Origin: Clostridia bacterium | Lineage (GTDB): Bacteria; Bacillota; Clostridia; TANB77; CAG-508 | DNA length: 64,000 bases | Assembly (NCBI GenBank): GCA_029258515.1 | Contig: JARHYK010000032.1 | Location: forward strand, 1-64,000 | Direction: 5' to 3' | Shown: positions 7,997-18,951 of the stretch, one piece after another | Position numbering within the stretch: position 1 is the stretch's first letter | How the letters are laid out: every line of letters begins with the position of its first letter | Position numbers and translations under genes: made by a program | The notes under the pieces: model-generated | The model's database searches: none | What the model saw: the letters and a program-made list of their open reading frames with translations, nothing else | What the model was told of the DNA's origin: nothing

Positions 7997-8755
7997 ATGG
8001 ATTCAAAATTTGTAAAATTTCAAAACACTGTTGCAGTTCAAATGGATGGAATTATTACAAAAAACAAAGAAAAAGACATAGTAATGATTAATAATACTAA
8101 AGCTTTAACTAACATAAGTTCAAAAAGCAAAGCTTTAATATACATAGAAAAAATAATTAAAAGAATAGTAGACATATTTGCAGGAATTTTGGGAATAATA
8201 TTATTAATACCACTAACAGCGATAATTTATGTAGCAAATAAAATAGCAAAAGACAATGGACCAATTTTTTTTGCACAAGAAAGAATTGGAAAAGATGGAA
8301 AAATTTTTAAAATGTATAAATACAGAAGCATGGTAGTTGGAGCTGATGAAAAATTAGAAAAATATTTAGAAGAAAATGAAGAAGCAAGAGAAGAATATAA
8401 AAAATATAAAAAATTGAAAAATGATCCAAGAGTTACAAAAGTAGGTAAATTTTTAAGAAAAACATCACTTGATGAATTGCCACAACTTTTAAATTTATTT
8501 GTAAATATGAGTTTAGTAGGACCAAGACCATACTTACCAAGAGAAAAAGAAGAGATGGGAGACTACTATAAAACAATTATAAAAGATATGCCAGGAATAA
8601 CAGGATATTGGCAAATAAATGGAAGATCAAATGTAACATTTAAAGATAGATTAGATATGGATTTGAAATATCATAAAGAAAAATCTTTAAAAACTGATTT
8701 AAAAATATTGATAAAAACATTTTTAAATGTTATTATCAGCGATGGCGCAATATAA
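7997..8755 (+). CDS. Initiating sugar-phosphate transferase of the capsule/EPS locus
   Basis: This bacterial sugar transferase (WcaJ/WbaP/CpsE C-terminal type) would move a sugar phosphate onto undecaprenyl phosphate to start the repeat unit. After ~45 variable residues come one membrane helix (RIVDIFAGILGIILLIPLTA), FFAQERIGKDGKIFKMYKYRSM, LRKTSLDELPQLLNLF, MSLVGPRPYLP, and GITGYWQINGRSNVTF. The usual multi-helix N-terminal domain is absent, so this is the short, reentrant-helix form. It is the first gene of the operon, with an AGGAGG ribosome site. Confidence 0.93.
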   Translation: MDSKFVKFQNTVAVQMDGIITKNKEKDIVMINNTKALTNISSKSKALIYIEKIIKRIVDIFAGILGIILLIPLTAIIYVANKIAKDNGPIFFAQERIGKDGKIFKMYKYRSMVVGADEKLEKYLEENEEAREEYKKYKKLKNDPRVTKVGKFLRKTSLDELPQLLNLFVNMSLVGPRPYLPREKEEMGDYYKTIIKDMPGITGYWQINGRSNVTFKDRLDMDLKYHKEKSLKTDLKILIKTFLNVIISDGAI

Positions 8756-8772
8756 AGAAAAGAGGAAAAAAT

Positions 8773-9948
8773 ATGAGTGAAAAAAAATTAAATGGAACAG
8801 TAATAGTTACATATAGATGTAACGCAAGATGTACAATGTGTAATAGATATAAATGTCCTTCAAAACCGGAAGAAGAATTGACATTGGAGACAATTAAAAA
8901 ATTGCCTAAAATGTACTTTACAAACATAACAGGAGGAGAGCCATTCATAAGAGAAGATTTACCTGATATAGTAAGAGAATTATATAAAAAATCTGATAGA
9001 ATAGTAATTTCTACAAATGGATATTTTCAAGATAGAATAATTAAATTATGTGAAGAGTTTCCAAAGGTTGGAATTAGAATATCAATAGAAGGATTAGAAG
9101 AGACAAATAATAAAATAAGAGGATTAGATGATGGATTCAACAAAGGATATTCAACATTAAAAAAACTTGTTGAAATGAAGCATCCAGATGTTGGATTTGG
9201 TATGACAGTACAAGATACAAATGCGAAAGATTTAGTAGCTTTATATAAATTATCAGAAGAATTAAATATGGAATTTGCAACAGCATCACTTCATAATAGT
9301 TTTTATTTTGTAGAAGCTAAAAATATTATTCATGATAGAATGATGGTAGGAAAAGAATTTGAAAAATTAATTAATGAATTATTAAATAGCAATTCACCTA
9401 AAAAATGGTTTAGAGCATATTTTAATCATGGTTTAATAAATTATATTTTTGGACAAAAAAGATTATTACCTTGTGATATGGCTTTTGATACATTTTTTAT
9501 TGATCCATATGGTGATGTTATGCCATGTAATGGAACTAAGGAAAAAGAAGTTATGGGAAATCTTAATGAGCAATCTTGGGATGAATTATGGAATTCAGAA
9601 CAAGCAGATAAAGTTCGCCAAAAAGTTAGACATTGTACAAGAAATTGTTGGATGATAGGTTCAGCAAGTCCAGCGATGCACAAGTATATTTGGACACCAA
9701 CTTTATGGGTGTTAAAACATAAATTCTTAAGATTCTTTAAAAAACAAAAATATTCTATGTTTGAAAATCAAATAGTAAAAGATTTTAAAGAAGGAAAAGT
9801 ATCTAAAGAAGAATTAGATAAATGTTCTACATGTGATATGAATTGCAAAATAAATGATGGTTTGTCAGAAAAATCTAAAGAAGCATTAAAAAATAAAACC
9901 GGAGAAGAAATAGTAGATGAAGACATTAGAAATCAAATGGAAAAATAA
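8773..9948 (+). CDS. Radical SAM protein in the EPS locus
   Basis: The 4Fe-4S motif CX3CX2C is at residues 16, 20 and 23 (CNARCTMC), followed by the ITGGEPF cofactor motif and a TIM-barrel pattern (ISTNGY, RISIEGLEE, IRG). A C-terminal region has further cysteines (LPCDMAF, VMPCNGT, HCTRNCW, CSTCDMNC), suggesting a SPASM-like domain with auxiliary clusters. The substrate is unknown. Its position between the initiating transferase and the glycosyltransferases points to modification of a sugar or lipid-linked intermediate in an anaerobe, but this is inference. Confidence 0.85.
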   Translation: MSEKKLNGTVIVTYRCNARCTMCNRYKCPSKPEEELTLETIKKLPKMYFTNITGGEPFIREDLPDIVRELYKKSDRIVISTNGYFQDRIIKLCEEFPKVGIRISIEGLEETNNKIRGLDDGFNKGYSTLKKLVEMKHPDVGFGMTVQDTNAKDLVALYKLSEELNMEFATASLHNSFYFVEAKNIIHDRMMVGKEFEKLINELLNSNSPKKWFRAYFNHGLINYIFGQKRLLPCDMAFDTFFIDPYGDVMPCNGTKEKEVMGNLNEQSWDELWNSEQADKVRQKVRHCTRNCWMIGSASPAMHKYIWTPTLWVLKHKFLRFFKKQKYSMFENQIVKDFKEGKVSKEELDKCSTCDMNCKINDGLSEKSKEALKNKTGEEIVDEDIRNQMEK

Positions 9949-9960
9949 GAGGTTTGAAAT

Positions 9961-11079
9961 ATGAGAGTAGCGATGATAGGACATAAAAGAGTTCCATCAA
10001 GAGAAGGCGGAGTTGAAATAGTTGTAGAAGAACTTGCAACAAGACTTGTAAAAGATGGAAATCAAGTATATATTTATAACCGCAAGGGAAAGAATGTACA
10101 AGATAAGAATGTAGATAAGCAAAAGAAAAAGATAAAAGAATATAAAGGTGCAAAGATTATAACAATCCCAACAATAAATAAAAAAGGAATAGATGCTTTG
10201 CTATATTCCTTTTTTGCTAGTATAAGGGCTTTATTTGGTAAATATGATGTTTTACATTATCATGCAGAAGGTTCTTGTGCTATGTTATGGTTGCCACATT
10301 TATTTAAAAAAAGGATAATAGTTACTATTCATGGATTAGACTGGCAAAGATCAAAATGGGGAGGATTTGCTACTAAATATATTAAATTTGGTGAAAAATT
10401 AGCAGTTAAATATGCTGATGAAATAATTGTACTTTCAAAAGGGGTACAAAATTATTTTAAAGATACTTATAACAGAGATACACATTTTATTCCTAACGGA
10501 GTTAATAAACCAACTATAAGAGAACCTAAAATAATAAAGGAAAAATATGGATTAGAAAAAGAAAAATATATATTATTTTTAGCAAGAATTGTTCCAGAAA
10601 AAGGCTTACAATACTTGATAGATGCATATAAACAAATAGATACAAATGTAAAATTAGTAATAGCAGGTGGAGCTAGTCATACTAACGATTTTTTAGAAGA
10701 AATTAAGAAAAAAGCTAGTGAAGATGATAGAATAATAATGACTGGATTTGTTCAAGGAGATGAACTTGAAGAGTTATTCAGTAATTGTTATTTGTATTGT
10801 TTACCAAGTGATATAGAAGGTATGCCAATTAGCTTGCTAGAAGCAATGAGTTATGGTAAAATGTGTTTAGTTAGTGATATTGAAGAAAATACACAAGTAA
10901 CAGATAAATATGCAAAAACATTCAAAAAGAGTGATGTTAATGATTTGAAAGAAAAATTACAACAATGTTTGAATGTTAAGAGTGGGTATACAGATACAGA
11001 GATTTCTAAGTATATTTTAAATAGTTATAATTGGAATAATGTTATAAAAGAAACAGAAGGACTATACAAAAGGGGATAG
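9961..11079 (+). CDS. GT4 glycosyltransferase (capsule repeat-unit assembly)
   Basis: A GT-B fold retaining glycosyltransferase of 372 residues. The N-terminus MRVAMIGHKRVPSREGGVE matches a capsule GT subgroup (DUF1972-type acceptor domain). The donor half has IPNGV, LARIVPEKGLQYLIDAY, a GFVQGDELEELFSNC segment and the E-x7-E block around EGMPISLLEAMSYGK. It acts at the inner membrane face, adding one sugar to the lipid-linked repeat. It starts 12 bases after the radical SAM gene. Confidence 0.9.
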   Translation: MRVAMIGHKRVPSREGGVEIVVEELATRLVKDGNQVYIYNRKGKNVQDKNVDKQKKKIKEYKGAKIITIPTINKKGIDALLYSFFASIRALFGKYDVLHYHAEGSCAMLWLPHLFKKRIIVTIHGLDWQRSKWGGFATKYIKFGEKLAVKYADEIIVLSKGVQNYFKDTYNRDTHFIPNGVNKPTIREPKIIKEKYGLEKEKYILFLARIVPEKGLQYLIDAYKQIDTNVKLVIAGGASHTNDFLEEIKKKASEDDRIIMTGFVQGDELEELFSNCYLYCLPSDIEGMPISLLEAMSYGKMCLVSDIEENTQVTDKYAKTFKKSDVNDLKEKLQQCLNVKSGYTDTEISKYILNSYNWNNVIKETEGLYKRG

Positions 11080-11084
11080 AGGAT

Positions 11085-12305
11085 TTGAAAATATTATTAG
11101 TAAATAAATTTCATTATTTAAAAGGTGGAAGTGAAAAATATTATTTTGAATTAGGAAAGTTATTAAAAGAGCATGGACACGAAGTTGCTTATTTTTCTAT
11201 GGAAGATGAAAAAAATATAAAAACAGGTGATAAAGAATACTTTGTTAAACCAATAGATTTAAATAGCGGAAGCAAATTACAAGCGTTAGATGTTATATAT
11301 AGTAAAGCAAATAAAAAGAAAATGGAAGAAGCGTTAGATGATTTTAAACCTGATATAGTTCATTTAAATAATTTTCAAAGACAATTATCAGCTTCAATTA
11401 TAAAACCAATAAAGAAAAGAAATATACCTATTGTATATACAGCACATGATATGAATTCAATATGTCCAGCGAGTGCAATGTTATATAATGGAAAAATATG
11501 TGAAGATTGTATAAAAAAAGGATACAAAAGTTGTATAGAAAAAAAATGTATAAAGGATTCTAGATTAAAAAGTATATTAGCTGTTCTTGAATCAAGTTAC
11601 TATAGAAAGAAAAAAATATATAAAAAAATTGATTGCATTATAGCACCAAGTGAATTTATAAAAAAACAATTAATAAAAGGTAGAATTAGTTATAATAAAA
11701 TAATGGTATTATATAATTTTGTATTAAATACATCAAAGATAAACGAAAAAAATGATAATGGATATGCATTATTTTTTGGAAGATTATCAAAAGAGAAAGG
11801 TATATTAAATTTAATACAAGCCATAAAAGAGATAAATAATGGAAAATTATATATTGCAGGTAATGGACCAGAAAAAGATAATATAGAAAAATATATAAAG
11901 AATAATAAACTAGAAGAAAAAATAAAATTATTGGGGTATTTGAATCAAGATGAAATTAGAAAATATATAACAAAATCAAGATTTGTTGTTATTCCTTCAA
12001 TATGGTATGAAAATTGTCCATATTCTATTTTAGAAACAATGGAAATTGGAAAACCTATAATTGGAAGTGAAATTGGAGGAATACCAGAGTTAATTGAAAA
12101 TGAAGTAAATGGATTTCTTTATAAATATGATGATATTGAAGAATTAGAAAAAAGGATAAATGAATTGTTTAATAATAAAAAATTAGTTGAAAAGCAAAGC
12201 AAAAATTCTAGAAAAATATTTTTCGAAAAATACAGTGCAGAGAATTACTATAGTAAAATATTACAAATATATAAAGATTTGATAAAGGAGAAACATAATG
12301 TTTAA
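11085..12305 (+). CDS. GT4 glycosyltransferase
   Basis: This 406-residue GT-B enzyme begins with a TTG start at 11085, six bases after the previous stop, preceded by an AGGGGATAGAGG ribosome-site region. Features: [19 protein letters not shown] (acceptor loop), [19 protein letters not shown], a Cys-rich insert ([12 protein letters not shown]), [14 protein letters not shown], and [21 protein letters not shown] with the E-x7-E motif. The Cys-rich insert after the TAHD block is common in this clade. It probably adds one sugar of the repeat unit; specificity cannot be read from sequence. Confidence 0.9.
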   Translation: MKILLVNKFHYLKGGSEKYYFELGKLLKEHGHEVAYFSMEDEKNIKTGDKEYFVKPIDLNSGSKLQALDVIYSKANKKKMEEALDDFKPDIVHLNNFQRQLSASIIKPIKKRNIPIVYTAHDMNSICPASAMLYNGKICEDCIKKGYKSCIEKKCIKDSRLKSILAVLESSYYRKKKIYKKIDCIIAPSEFIKKQLIKGRISYNKIMVLYNFVLNTSKINEKNDNGYALFFGRLSKEKGILNLIQAIKEINNGKLYIAGNGPEKDNIEKYIKNNKLEEKIKLLGYLNQDEIRKYITKSRFVVIPSIWYENCPYSILETMEIGKPIIGSEIGGIPELIENEVNGFLYKYDDIEELEKRINELFNNKKLVEKQSKNSRKIFFEKYSAENYYSKILQIYKDLIKEKHNV

Positions 12306-12999
12306 TAAAATATTAAATAAAACAATAAGTAAAATAAAAAAAGAGGACTACAAAGTAGATGAAAGTATAACATTTTCTGTAATAGTGGGATTACTGTTTA
12401 AAAAGAGTACGATGTTAATCAGAGGATTATTACAAAGACCATTTTATAGACAAGCAAAAGGAATATTATTTATAGGAAAAAAATGTAATATTAAGTGTAA
12501 AAATAAAATTAAATTTTTAGGTAGTGCTACTATTGAAGATTACGTAAAAATTGATGCTTTATCAAAAGATGGAATAATTATAGGAAATAATTTTTCAATA
12601 GGGAGAAATTCAATTATTGAATGTACAGGCGTACTAAGAGAATTAGGAGAATATTTAGAAATTGAAGAGAATGTTGGAATTGCTGCTAATGCTTTTATAG
12701 CAGTCAGAGGCAAAGTGAAAATTGGTAGAAATACAATCATTGGTCCTAATGTAAGTATTCATGCTGAAAATCATAATTTTAAAACTACAGATAAACCAAT
12801 TAGGCTACAAGGTGCAACTAGAAAAGGCATAAAAATAGGAGAAGATTGTTGGATAGGTAGTAGAGTAACAATTTTAGATGGAGTAAAAATAGGAAATCAT
12901 GCTATAGTTGGTGCTGGTGCAGTAGTAACTAAAGATGTACCAGATTATGCAATAGTTGGAGGAGTTCCAGCTAAAGTTATTAAAATGAGAAATAATTAG
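12298..12999 (+). CDS. Hexapeptide-repeat acyltransferase (sugar O-acetyltransferase type)
   Basis: This 233-residue left-handed beta-helix protein has many [LIV]-G-x4 turns from about residue 70. The catalytic region is [10 protein letters not shown], where a His in this position activates the sugar hydroxyl, followed by [19 protein letters not shown] and [23 protein letters not shown]. It probably acetylates a capsule sugar using acetyl-CoA. The start overlaps the preceding GT gene by 8 bases, so translation is coupled. Confidence 0.9.
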   Translation: MFNKILNKTISKIKKEDYKVDESITFSVIVGLLFKKSTMLIRGLLQRPFYRQAKGILFIGKKCNIKCKNKIKFLGSATIEDYVKIDALSKDGIIIGNNFSIGRNSIIECTGVLRELGEYLEIEENVGIAANAFIAVRGKVKIGRNTIIGPNVSIHAENHNFKTTDKPIRLQGATRKGIKIGEDCWIGSRVTILDGVKIGNHAIVGAGAVVTKDVPDYAIVGGVPAKVIKMRNN

Positions 13000-13019
13000 A
13001 ATAAAAAGGTAGTAAAAGT

Positions 13020-14177
13020 ATGAAGATATTGATAGTTAGAATGTGGGCAGACGAATTAAATATTAACAGTTATAATTGCCAAGAAATAGGATTAGCAAAG
13101 GCTCTTATAAGAAAAGGGAATATATGTGATATAGTACTATATACTAAAAATAAAAGTAGTTATGAACAAGATATTATTTTTGATGGTGATAAAAAAATTC
13201 ATATATATTATTTAAGAGCAAAAACATTTTTAAAAAATGCACTATATGAAAAAAAGCTGTATGATATTATAGAAAAATATGATGTTATACAGACAGCGGA
13301 ATATGACCAAATAGGAAATGTAAAATTAATGAAAAAAGCTAAAGGAAAAATAGTAATATATCATGGTCCATATAAATCTAAGTATACAAAAGGATATAAA
13401 AAGAAATGCATAATATCAGATGTATATTATTTATTGCATCCAAAGTATAAAAAAGTAAAAATTATTTCTAAAAGCCCATTAGCGACAGAATTTTTGAAAA
13501 AGAAAGGTTTTAAAAATGTAGAAACAGTAGGAGTGGGTATTGATTTAGAAAGATTTAATCAAAAGGATATATTTAACAAAGAAATAACTCAATTAATCGA
13601 AAACAAAAAGGCGAATAATTTAGAATATTTATTATATATAGGAAAGATAGAAGATAGGAGAAATATACTGTTTTTGATAGATATTTTGAAAAAACTTTCA
13701 GAAGAGAGAAAAAATATAAGGCTAATAGTTGTAGGTAGAGGAAATAAAGATTATAAAGCTAAATGCATAGAATATGCTAAAAAACAAAATGTATTAGATA
13801 AAATAATATATTTTGAAGCATTTGAACAAAAAGAACTTTCAGAACTATATAAAATAAGTGATATTTTTTTATTACCAACTAAATATGAAATTTTTGGAAT
13901 GGTTTTATTAGAAGCGATGTATTTTGGAATTCCTATTATAACAACTAAAAATGGAGGATCAACTACTGTTATAAAAGATGGAAAAAACGGTTTTATTAGA
14001 GAAAATGATAACCATAAACAATGGTTAGATATAATCAATAAGGTATTAGAAAATAAAGTAATGGCCCAAAATATAAAAGATAAGAGCCAAGAAACAATAA
14101 AAAACAATTATACATGGGACAAGTTAGTAGAAAAAATTATAAAAATTTATAATGAAGAAGGATTGAAAAATGGATAA
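13020..14177 (+). CDS. GT4 glycosyltransferase
   Basis: A 385-residue GT-B enzyme. Visible elements are the N-terminal MKILIVRMW strand with [20 protein letters not shown], a [10 protein letters not shown] donor-entry motif, [28 protein letters not shown], and [21 protein letters not shown] with the E-x7-E motif. It follows the acetyltransferase by 20 bases and overlaps the next gene by 8. It is the third GT4 of the locus, so the repeat unit probably has at least four sugars including the primer; this is inference. Confidence 0.9.
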   Translation: MKILIVRMWADELNINSYNCQEIGLAKALIRKGNICDIVLYTKNKSSYEQDIIFDGDKKIHIYYLRAKTFLKNALYEKKLYDIIEKYDVIQTAEYDQIGNVKLMKKAKGKIVIYHGPYKSKYTKGYKKKCIISDVYYLLHPKYKKVKIISKSPLATEFLKKKGFKNVETVGVGIDLERFNQKDIFNKEITQLIENKKANNLEYLLYIGKIEDRRNILFLIDILKKLSEERKNIRLIVVGRGNKDYKAKCIEYAKKQNVLDKIIYFEAFEQKELSELYKISDIFLLPTKYEIFGMVLLEAMYFGIPIITTKNGGSTTVIKDGKNGFIRENDNHKQWLDIINKVLENKVMAQNIKDKSQETIKNNYTWDKLVEKIIKIYNEEGLKNG

Positions 14178-14715
14178 AATTATAAGATATATAAGACAAA
14201 TAAAATTAATTATTATTCGAGATGGATGGAAAAAAGCTAGATATTTAAAGAGAAATAATATATTTCATCATATAGGAGAAAAGTGTTATTATAATCCTAA
14301 TATTTTACCAGCAGAGCCGTTTTTAGTATCTTTACATGATAATGTTGTTATTTCTGCAGGTGTAAGATTGATAACACATAGTGCTTCACATATTGTTTTT
14401 AATCAAGAGGAAAATACAGATAAGTATTTATGCCAATATGGAAAAATAGAAATACATGATAATGTATATATAGGAGCAAATGCTATAATAAATTATAATG
14501 TTTCAATAGGTAAAAATAGTATTGTAGCAGCTGGAGCGGTTGTCACAAAAGATGTTCCGGAAGGAAGTGTTGTAGCAGGGATACCAGCAAAAGTGATAGG
14601 AAAATATGAAGATGTAAAAAATAGGGCATACAATTATAGTAAAGAGTATAAAGGGATTAAGGATAGAACGGTAAAAGCTCTAATGAGACAAAAACCAGTT
14701 GAATTTGATATATAA
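14170..14715 (+). CDS. Hexapeptide-repeat acetyltransferase
   Basis: This 181-residue member of the capsular O-acetyltransferase group has a short N-terminal helix region, then [19 protein letters not shown] with the probable catalytic His, an [19 protein letters not shown] coil, and the closing [25 protein letters not shown]. It overlaps the preceding GT by 8 bases. Together with the acyltransferases at 12298 and 16992, the polymer has three candidate acylation activities. Confidence 0.9.
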   Translation: MDKIIRYIRQIKLIIIRDGWKKARYLKRNNIFHHIGEKCYYNPNILPAEPFLVSLHDNVVISAGVRLITHSASHIVFNQEENTDKYLCQYGKIEIHDNVYIGANAIINYNVSIGKNSIVAAGAVVTKDVPEGSVVAGIPAKVIGKYEDVKNRAYNYSKEYKGIKDRTVKALMRQKPVEFDI

Positions 14716-14737
14716 AAATATAAGGAGAGTAGAATTT

Positions 14738-15721
14738 ATGAAAAAAATTAGATATATTGTTCCATATTTTGGAAAATTGCCAGAAAATTTTCCGATTTGG
14801 CTAATAAGCTGTGAAATGAATCCAACGATAAATTGGCTAATAATTACAGACGATAAGACAGAATATAATTATCCTAGCAATGTAGAAGTAAAATACACTA
14901 CATTTGAAGATATAAAAAAGAGGATACAAGAAAAGTATGATTTTGAAATATTAGTGGATAGACCATGGAAATTATGTGATTATAGAGTAGCTTATGGTGA
15001 AATATTTGAACAAGAGCTAAAAGACTATGATTTTTGGGGATATTGTGATGTAGACTTGCTATGGGGGGATATAAGAAAATTCATAACAAATGATATATTA
15101 GAAAAATATGAAAAAATAGGTTTTCAAGGTCATTCTACTTTATACAAAAATAATAAAGAGGTTAATCAAAGATATAAAATGCAAATACCAGGATATCCTT
15201 CTTACAAAGAAATATTTACTGATAAAAAAGGGTATTGTTTTGACGAAAATATAATTTGTGATATTTATAAAAAACTGAATATACCGTATTACAGAGAAAC
15301 AAATTTCGCACATTTAAGTAAATATGATTATGGATTCTTTTTAAAATATTTACCTGAGGATGAAGATTATAAAAATGATAATCAAATATTTATATGGAAA
15401 GATGGAAAATTGAAAAGGATATTTTGTGATAAAGAAAATACAATAAAAGAAGAAGAATTTATGTATATTCATTTCTTTTGTAGACCTATGACGTATAAAA
15501 TAGATGATTGTTCAAAAGAGTTAAAATATGTCATGTATCCAGATGTATTGGAAGAACTTAAAGAACCAATAACAGCAAAATATATAAAGAAAAAAAGTAA
15601 GAATTCAATTTTTGAATATTATGTAAAGAATATTTATTATAACAGAAAAAAATTAACACCAAGAAAAATCTGGGGAAACATAAAAAGAATGATAATGTAT
15701 AGAGTATGTAAAAATAAATAG
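14738..15721 (+). CDS. DUF6625-like glycosyltransferase-type protein
   Basis: A 327-residue protein resembling a GT-A-like capsule family (DUF6625): IRYIVPYFGKLPENFPIWL at the start, NWLIITDD, DRPWKLCDYRVAYGEIF, and a DFWGYCDVDLLWGDI block whose DVD looks like a metal-binding DxD motif. The ATG at 14738 is chosen because AAGGAGAG lies just before it; an in-frame upstream extension to 14699 overlaps the previous gene and lacks a ribosome site. It probably adds a sugar; the family is poorly characterised. Confidence 0.75.
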   Translation: MKKIRYIVPYFGKLPENFPIWLISCEMNPTINWLIITDDKTEYNYPSNVEVKYTTFEDIKKRIQEKYDFEILVDRPWKLCDYRVAYGEIFEQELKDYDFWGYCDVDLLWGDIRKFITNDILEKYEKIGFQGHSTLYKNNKEVNQRYKMQIPGYPSYKEIFTDKKGYCFDENIICDIYKKLNIPYYRETNFAHLSKYDYGFFLKYLPEDEDYKNDNQIFIWKDGKLKRIFCDKENTIKEEEFMYIHFFCRPMTYKIDDCSKELKYVMYPDVLEELKEPITAKYIKKKSKNSIFEYYVKNIYYNRKKLTPRKIWGNIKRMIMYRVCKNK

Positions 15722-15801
15722 TTTAAAATTATAATTATAATTTTAATTTAAAAAAATAAAAAACATAGGTTAAACGGAGAGGAAAGTGAAAGTGAATTAA
15801 A

Positions 15802-16968
15802 ATGAAAATAGCAGTAGCAGGAACTGGCTATGTAGGGCTAAGCATAGCAACATTATTAAGTCAAAAAAATGAAGTAATTGCGCTAGATATAATACCAGAA
15901 AAGGTAGAAATGATAAATAATAGAATTTCACCAATAAAAGATGAATATATAGAAAAGTTTTTTAATGAAAAAAATTTGAATTTAATGGCAACATTAGACT
16001 ACAGACTAGCTTTTCAAGACGCAGAATATATTGTTATAAGTACACCAACAAATTATGATGATGAAAAGAACTATTTTGATACATCAAGTGTCGAAGATAT
16101 AATTCAAAAAGTGATTAATATGAATATTGATACAACGATGATAGTTAAATCTACAATACCAGTTGGATTTATTGAAAAAATGAAGAAGAAATATGGAATA
16201 GATAATATAATATTTTCACCAGAGTTTTTAAGAGAAGGAAAAGCGCTATATGACAATTTATATCCATCAAGAATAATTTTAGGCGAAAAAAGTGAAAGAG
16301 CTGAAAAATTTGCAAATTTATTAAAACAATGCGCGTTGAAAGAGAATATTATTATTAAATATATGAATTCTACAGAAGCGGAAGCGGTAAAATTATTTTC
16401 TAATACTTATTTAGCTTTAAGAGTATCATACTTTAATGAATTAGACACATATGCAGAATTAAAAGGTTTAAATTCAAAAGATATAATAGAAGGAGTTGGA
16501 TTAGATTCAAGAATTGGACAACACTATAATAATCCGTCATTTGGATATGGAGGATATTGCTTACCAAAGGATACAAAACAGTTATTAGCAAATTATGAAA
16601 ATATTCCTCAAAATTTAATAATGGCGATTGTAAAATCTAATGAAACAAGAAAAAAACATATATCAGATATGATTATGTTAAAAAAACCAAAAGTTGTTGG
16701 TATATATAGATTAACAATGAAGACAGATTCAGATAATTTTAGAGAAAGTGCAATTCAAGATATAATAGAAAGCTTAATGGAAAAAGGAGTAAAAGTTATT
16801 ATCTATGAACCAACATTAAAAAATAAAGAATTTAATGAGTGTAAAGTAATAAATGAGTTTGAACAATTTTCTCAAGAATCAGAGATAATACTTGCTAACA
16901 GATATGATAAACAATTAAAAGATGTTAAATCAAAAGTATATACTAGAGATTTATTTAGTAGAGATTAA
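15802..16968 (+). CDS. ugd: UDP-glucose 6-dehydrogenase
   Basis: This enzyme oxidises UDP-glucose to UDP-glucuronate with two NAD+. The N-terminal Rossmann motif is [10 protein letters not shown] (residues 5-14), followed by STPTNYD, VVKST-type [31 protein letters not shown], and the catalytic Cys in [14 protein letters not shown]. At 388 residues it is of the short family type. It implies that the polymer contains a uronic acid or a UDP-glucuronate-derived sugar. Eighty AT-rich bases, with a small palindrome, separate it from the previous gene. Confidence 0.95.
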   Translation: MKIAVAGTGYVGLSIATLLSQKNEVIALDIIPEKVEMINNRISPIKDEYIEKFFNEKNLNLMATLDYRLAFQDAEYIVISTPTNYDDEKNYFDTSSVEDIIQKVINMNIDTTMIVKSTIPVGFIEKMKKKYGIDNIIFSPEFLREGKALYDNLYPSRIILGEKSERAEKFANLLKQCALKENIIIKYMNSTEAEAVKLFSNTYLALRVSYFNELDTYAELKGLNSKDIIEGVGLDSRIGQHYNNPSFGYGGYCLPKDTKQLLANYENIPQNLIMAIVKSNETRKKHISDMIMLKKPKVVGIYRLTMKTDSDNFRESAIQDIIESLMEKGVKVIIYEPTLKNKEFNECKVINEFEQFSQESEIILANRYDKQLKDVKSKVYTRDLFSRD

Positions 16969-16991
16969 AATAAAAAGGAAAATGAAATGAA

Positions 16992-18017
16992 ATGAAGGAA
17001 CAATATTTATGGATTAATAGAGTAAAATTATTAGCATGTATATTAGTTGTATTAGGCCATTTTTTGTCAGGACTAATATTATCAAATATTATAGAAAATA
17101 ACATATTTTTAGAATGGTTTTCAAAAACAATATATTATTTTCATGTACCATTATTTTTTATTTGTAGTGGATATTTATATCAAAATAGCAGAAAAATTAA
17201 TAGTTTTAAAGAGTGGTGGGGAAATATCAAATGCAAATTTATATCATTAGGAATACCATATTTTGTTTTCTCAACTATTACAATTATAATGAAGATTATT
17301 GCAGCAAATTCAGTAAATAATCAAGCACCACCATATTTGAAAACACTACTATTTAATCCTATTGCTCCGTATTGGTATTTATATATTTTGTTTTTTATGT
17401 TTTGCTTTACTAAAACAATAGAAAATAAGAGAGAGATGAAAATAATTACTATAATTGCAATGACATTGAAAATAGGCAGTATAATAATTAAAGATAGTAA
17501 TGTTATGAATTATATTCCTTATTTTATAAAAGGTTTGGCAATAAATTGGATATGGTTTGTTTTAGGAATGAATTTCAGATATTTATATGAACCTAGTAAC
17601 TTAGAATATAAGATATTAAAACTAAGAGAATATGTATATGCATTGATAATAGGCGTTATAATTTCTATATTAATTGTATATTTTGACTTAAAAAATGAAT
17701 GGATTTCTTTTATTGATGGATTTATTTTTTGTTTTAGCATAATAGGTATTACAATTTCATTATCAAAATATAAATCAAATAAATTAGAAAGATATATTTT
17801 TAAATATACTATGGAAATATATTTAATGCATACTATTTTTGCTGCTATTGCTAGAATTGTTATGATTAAAATGAATATATTTAATAAAAGTATACATTTG
17901 ATAATAGGTTTTATTGCTAGTATTATAGTGCCTATAATAGTAAGTAATATAATGAGAAAAAATAGAATATTAAGTTTTTTAATTTATCCAAAAAAAACAT
18001 TAAAAACAAGGGAGTGA
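16992..18017 (+). CDS. Acyltransferase family 3 membrane protein
   Basis: A 341-residue polytopic protein with about ten membrane helices. It has the AT3 signature RVKLLACILVVLGHF, where the His is catalytic, then FHVPLFFICSGYLY and, near the end, EIYLMHTIFAAI. AT3 proteins move acetyl or other acyl groups across the membrane to extracellular polysaccharide. Two ATGs upstream (16982, 16987) run straight into stops, so 16992 is the start. It follows ugd by 23 bases. Confidence 0.9.
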   Translation: MKEQYLWINRVKLLACILVVLGHFLSGLILSNIIENNIFLEWFSKTIYYFHVPLFFICSGYLYQNSRKINSFKEWWGNIKCKFISLGIPYFVFSTITIIMKIIAANSVNNQAPPYLKTLLFNPIAPYWYLYILFFMFCFTKTIENKREMKIITIIAMTLKIGSIIIKDSNVMNYIPYFIKGLAINWIWFVLGMNFRYLYEPSNLEYKILKLREYVYALIIGVIISILIVYFDLKNEWISFIDGFIFCFSIIGITISLSKYKSNKLERYIFKYTMEIYLMHTIFAAIARIVMIKMNIFNKSIHLIIGFIASIIVPIIVSNIMRKNRILSFLIYPKKTLKTRE

Positions 18018-18021
18018 AAAA

Positions 18022-18951
18022 ATGAATTTGAAACTAAAAAATTCAATAATAAATAGTTTAAAATCAAGAACTTTCATAAGAAATACTATATTATATATCT
18101 TTATGAAAATGAAATTTTGTACAAACTACACAAGAGGACTTATAACAATGGATAGAACATTTTATAAATTACAAAAAAAATACAAAAAAAAATTAGATAA
18201 CATGGAAATTGAAAAAAAAGAAACTCAAAAATCTAATTATATTTGGATATGTTGGTTGCAAGGTATAGAGCAAGCACCACTAATAGTCAAAAGATGTTTT
18301 CAAAGCGTACAAAACTGGTACCCTGATAAAGAGATAATAGTAATAACGGAAAAAAATTTTTCGAATTATGTAGATATACCAGAATACATAATAAAAAAAT
18401 GGAAAAAGAATATTATTAATAATGCACATTTTTCAGATATATTAAGATTAGCGTTACTTGTTAAGAATGGTGGTTTATGGTTAGATGCAACGGTTTTATG
18501 TACAGGGAATTCTTGGGAAAAATTTGAGAACGAAGATTTATTTGTTTTTCAGACAGGTTGGAGAAATAAAGAAACAATAAATATGGGGAATTGGTTAATA
18601 TATGCTAAAACTAACAATGTGATTCTAGAGACAACATTAAATTTATTATATGATTATTGGAAAAAATTTAATTATGCATGTGATTATTTTATTTTTCATA
18701 TGTTCTTTAAAATGGTTACAGATAATTTGATTGATGAATGGAGAAAAGTACCATACTTACCCCATGTGAATAATCATTTATTAGAGATGGAATTATTGAA
18801 TAAGTTTGACGAAAAAAGATACAATATGATAACTAATTTAACAAATTTTCATAAGTTAACGTATAAATTAAACTTTGAGGAAAATAACATAAAAGATACT
18901 TTTTACGAAAAAATTATAATAAATAGAGGAAAAAATAATGATATATATTAA
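18022..18951 (+). CDS. Capsular polysaccharide synthesis glycosyltransferase (Caps_synth/GT32-like)
   Basis: This 309-residue protein matches the Caps_synth pattern: YIWICWLQGIEQAPLIVKRCFQS, KEIIVITEKNF, and the donor-site block HFSDILRLALLVKNGGLWLDATV with a D-x-D-like WLDA. This block is shared with Och1/GT32-type mannosyl- and galactosyl-transferases. It probably adds one sugar of the repeat. It ends 14 bases inside the next gene, giving tight coupling. Confidence 0.88.
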   Translation: MNLKLKNSIINSLKSRTFIRNTILYIFMKMKFCTNYTRGLITMDRTFYKLQKKYKKKLDNMEIEKKETQKSNYIWICWLQGIEQAPLIVKRCFQSVQNWYPDKEIIVITEKNFSNYVDIPEYIIKKWKKNIINNAHFSDILRLALLVKNGGLWLDATVLCTGNSWEKFENEDLFVFQTGWRNKETINMGNWLIYAKTNNVILETTLNLLYDYWKKFNYACDYFIFHMFFKMVTDNLIDEWRKVPYLPHVNNHLLEMELLNKFDEKRYNMITNLTNFHKLTYKLNFEENNIKDTFYEKIIINRGKNNDIY

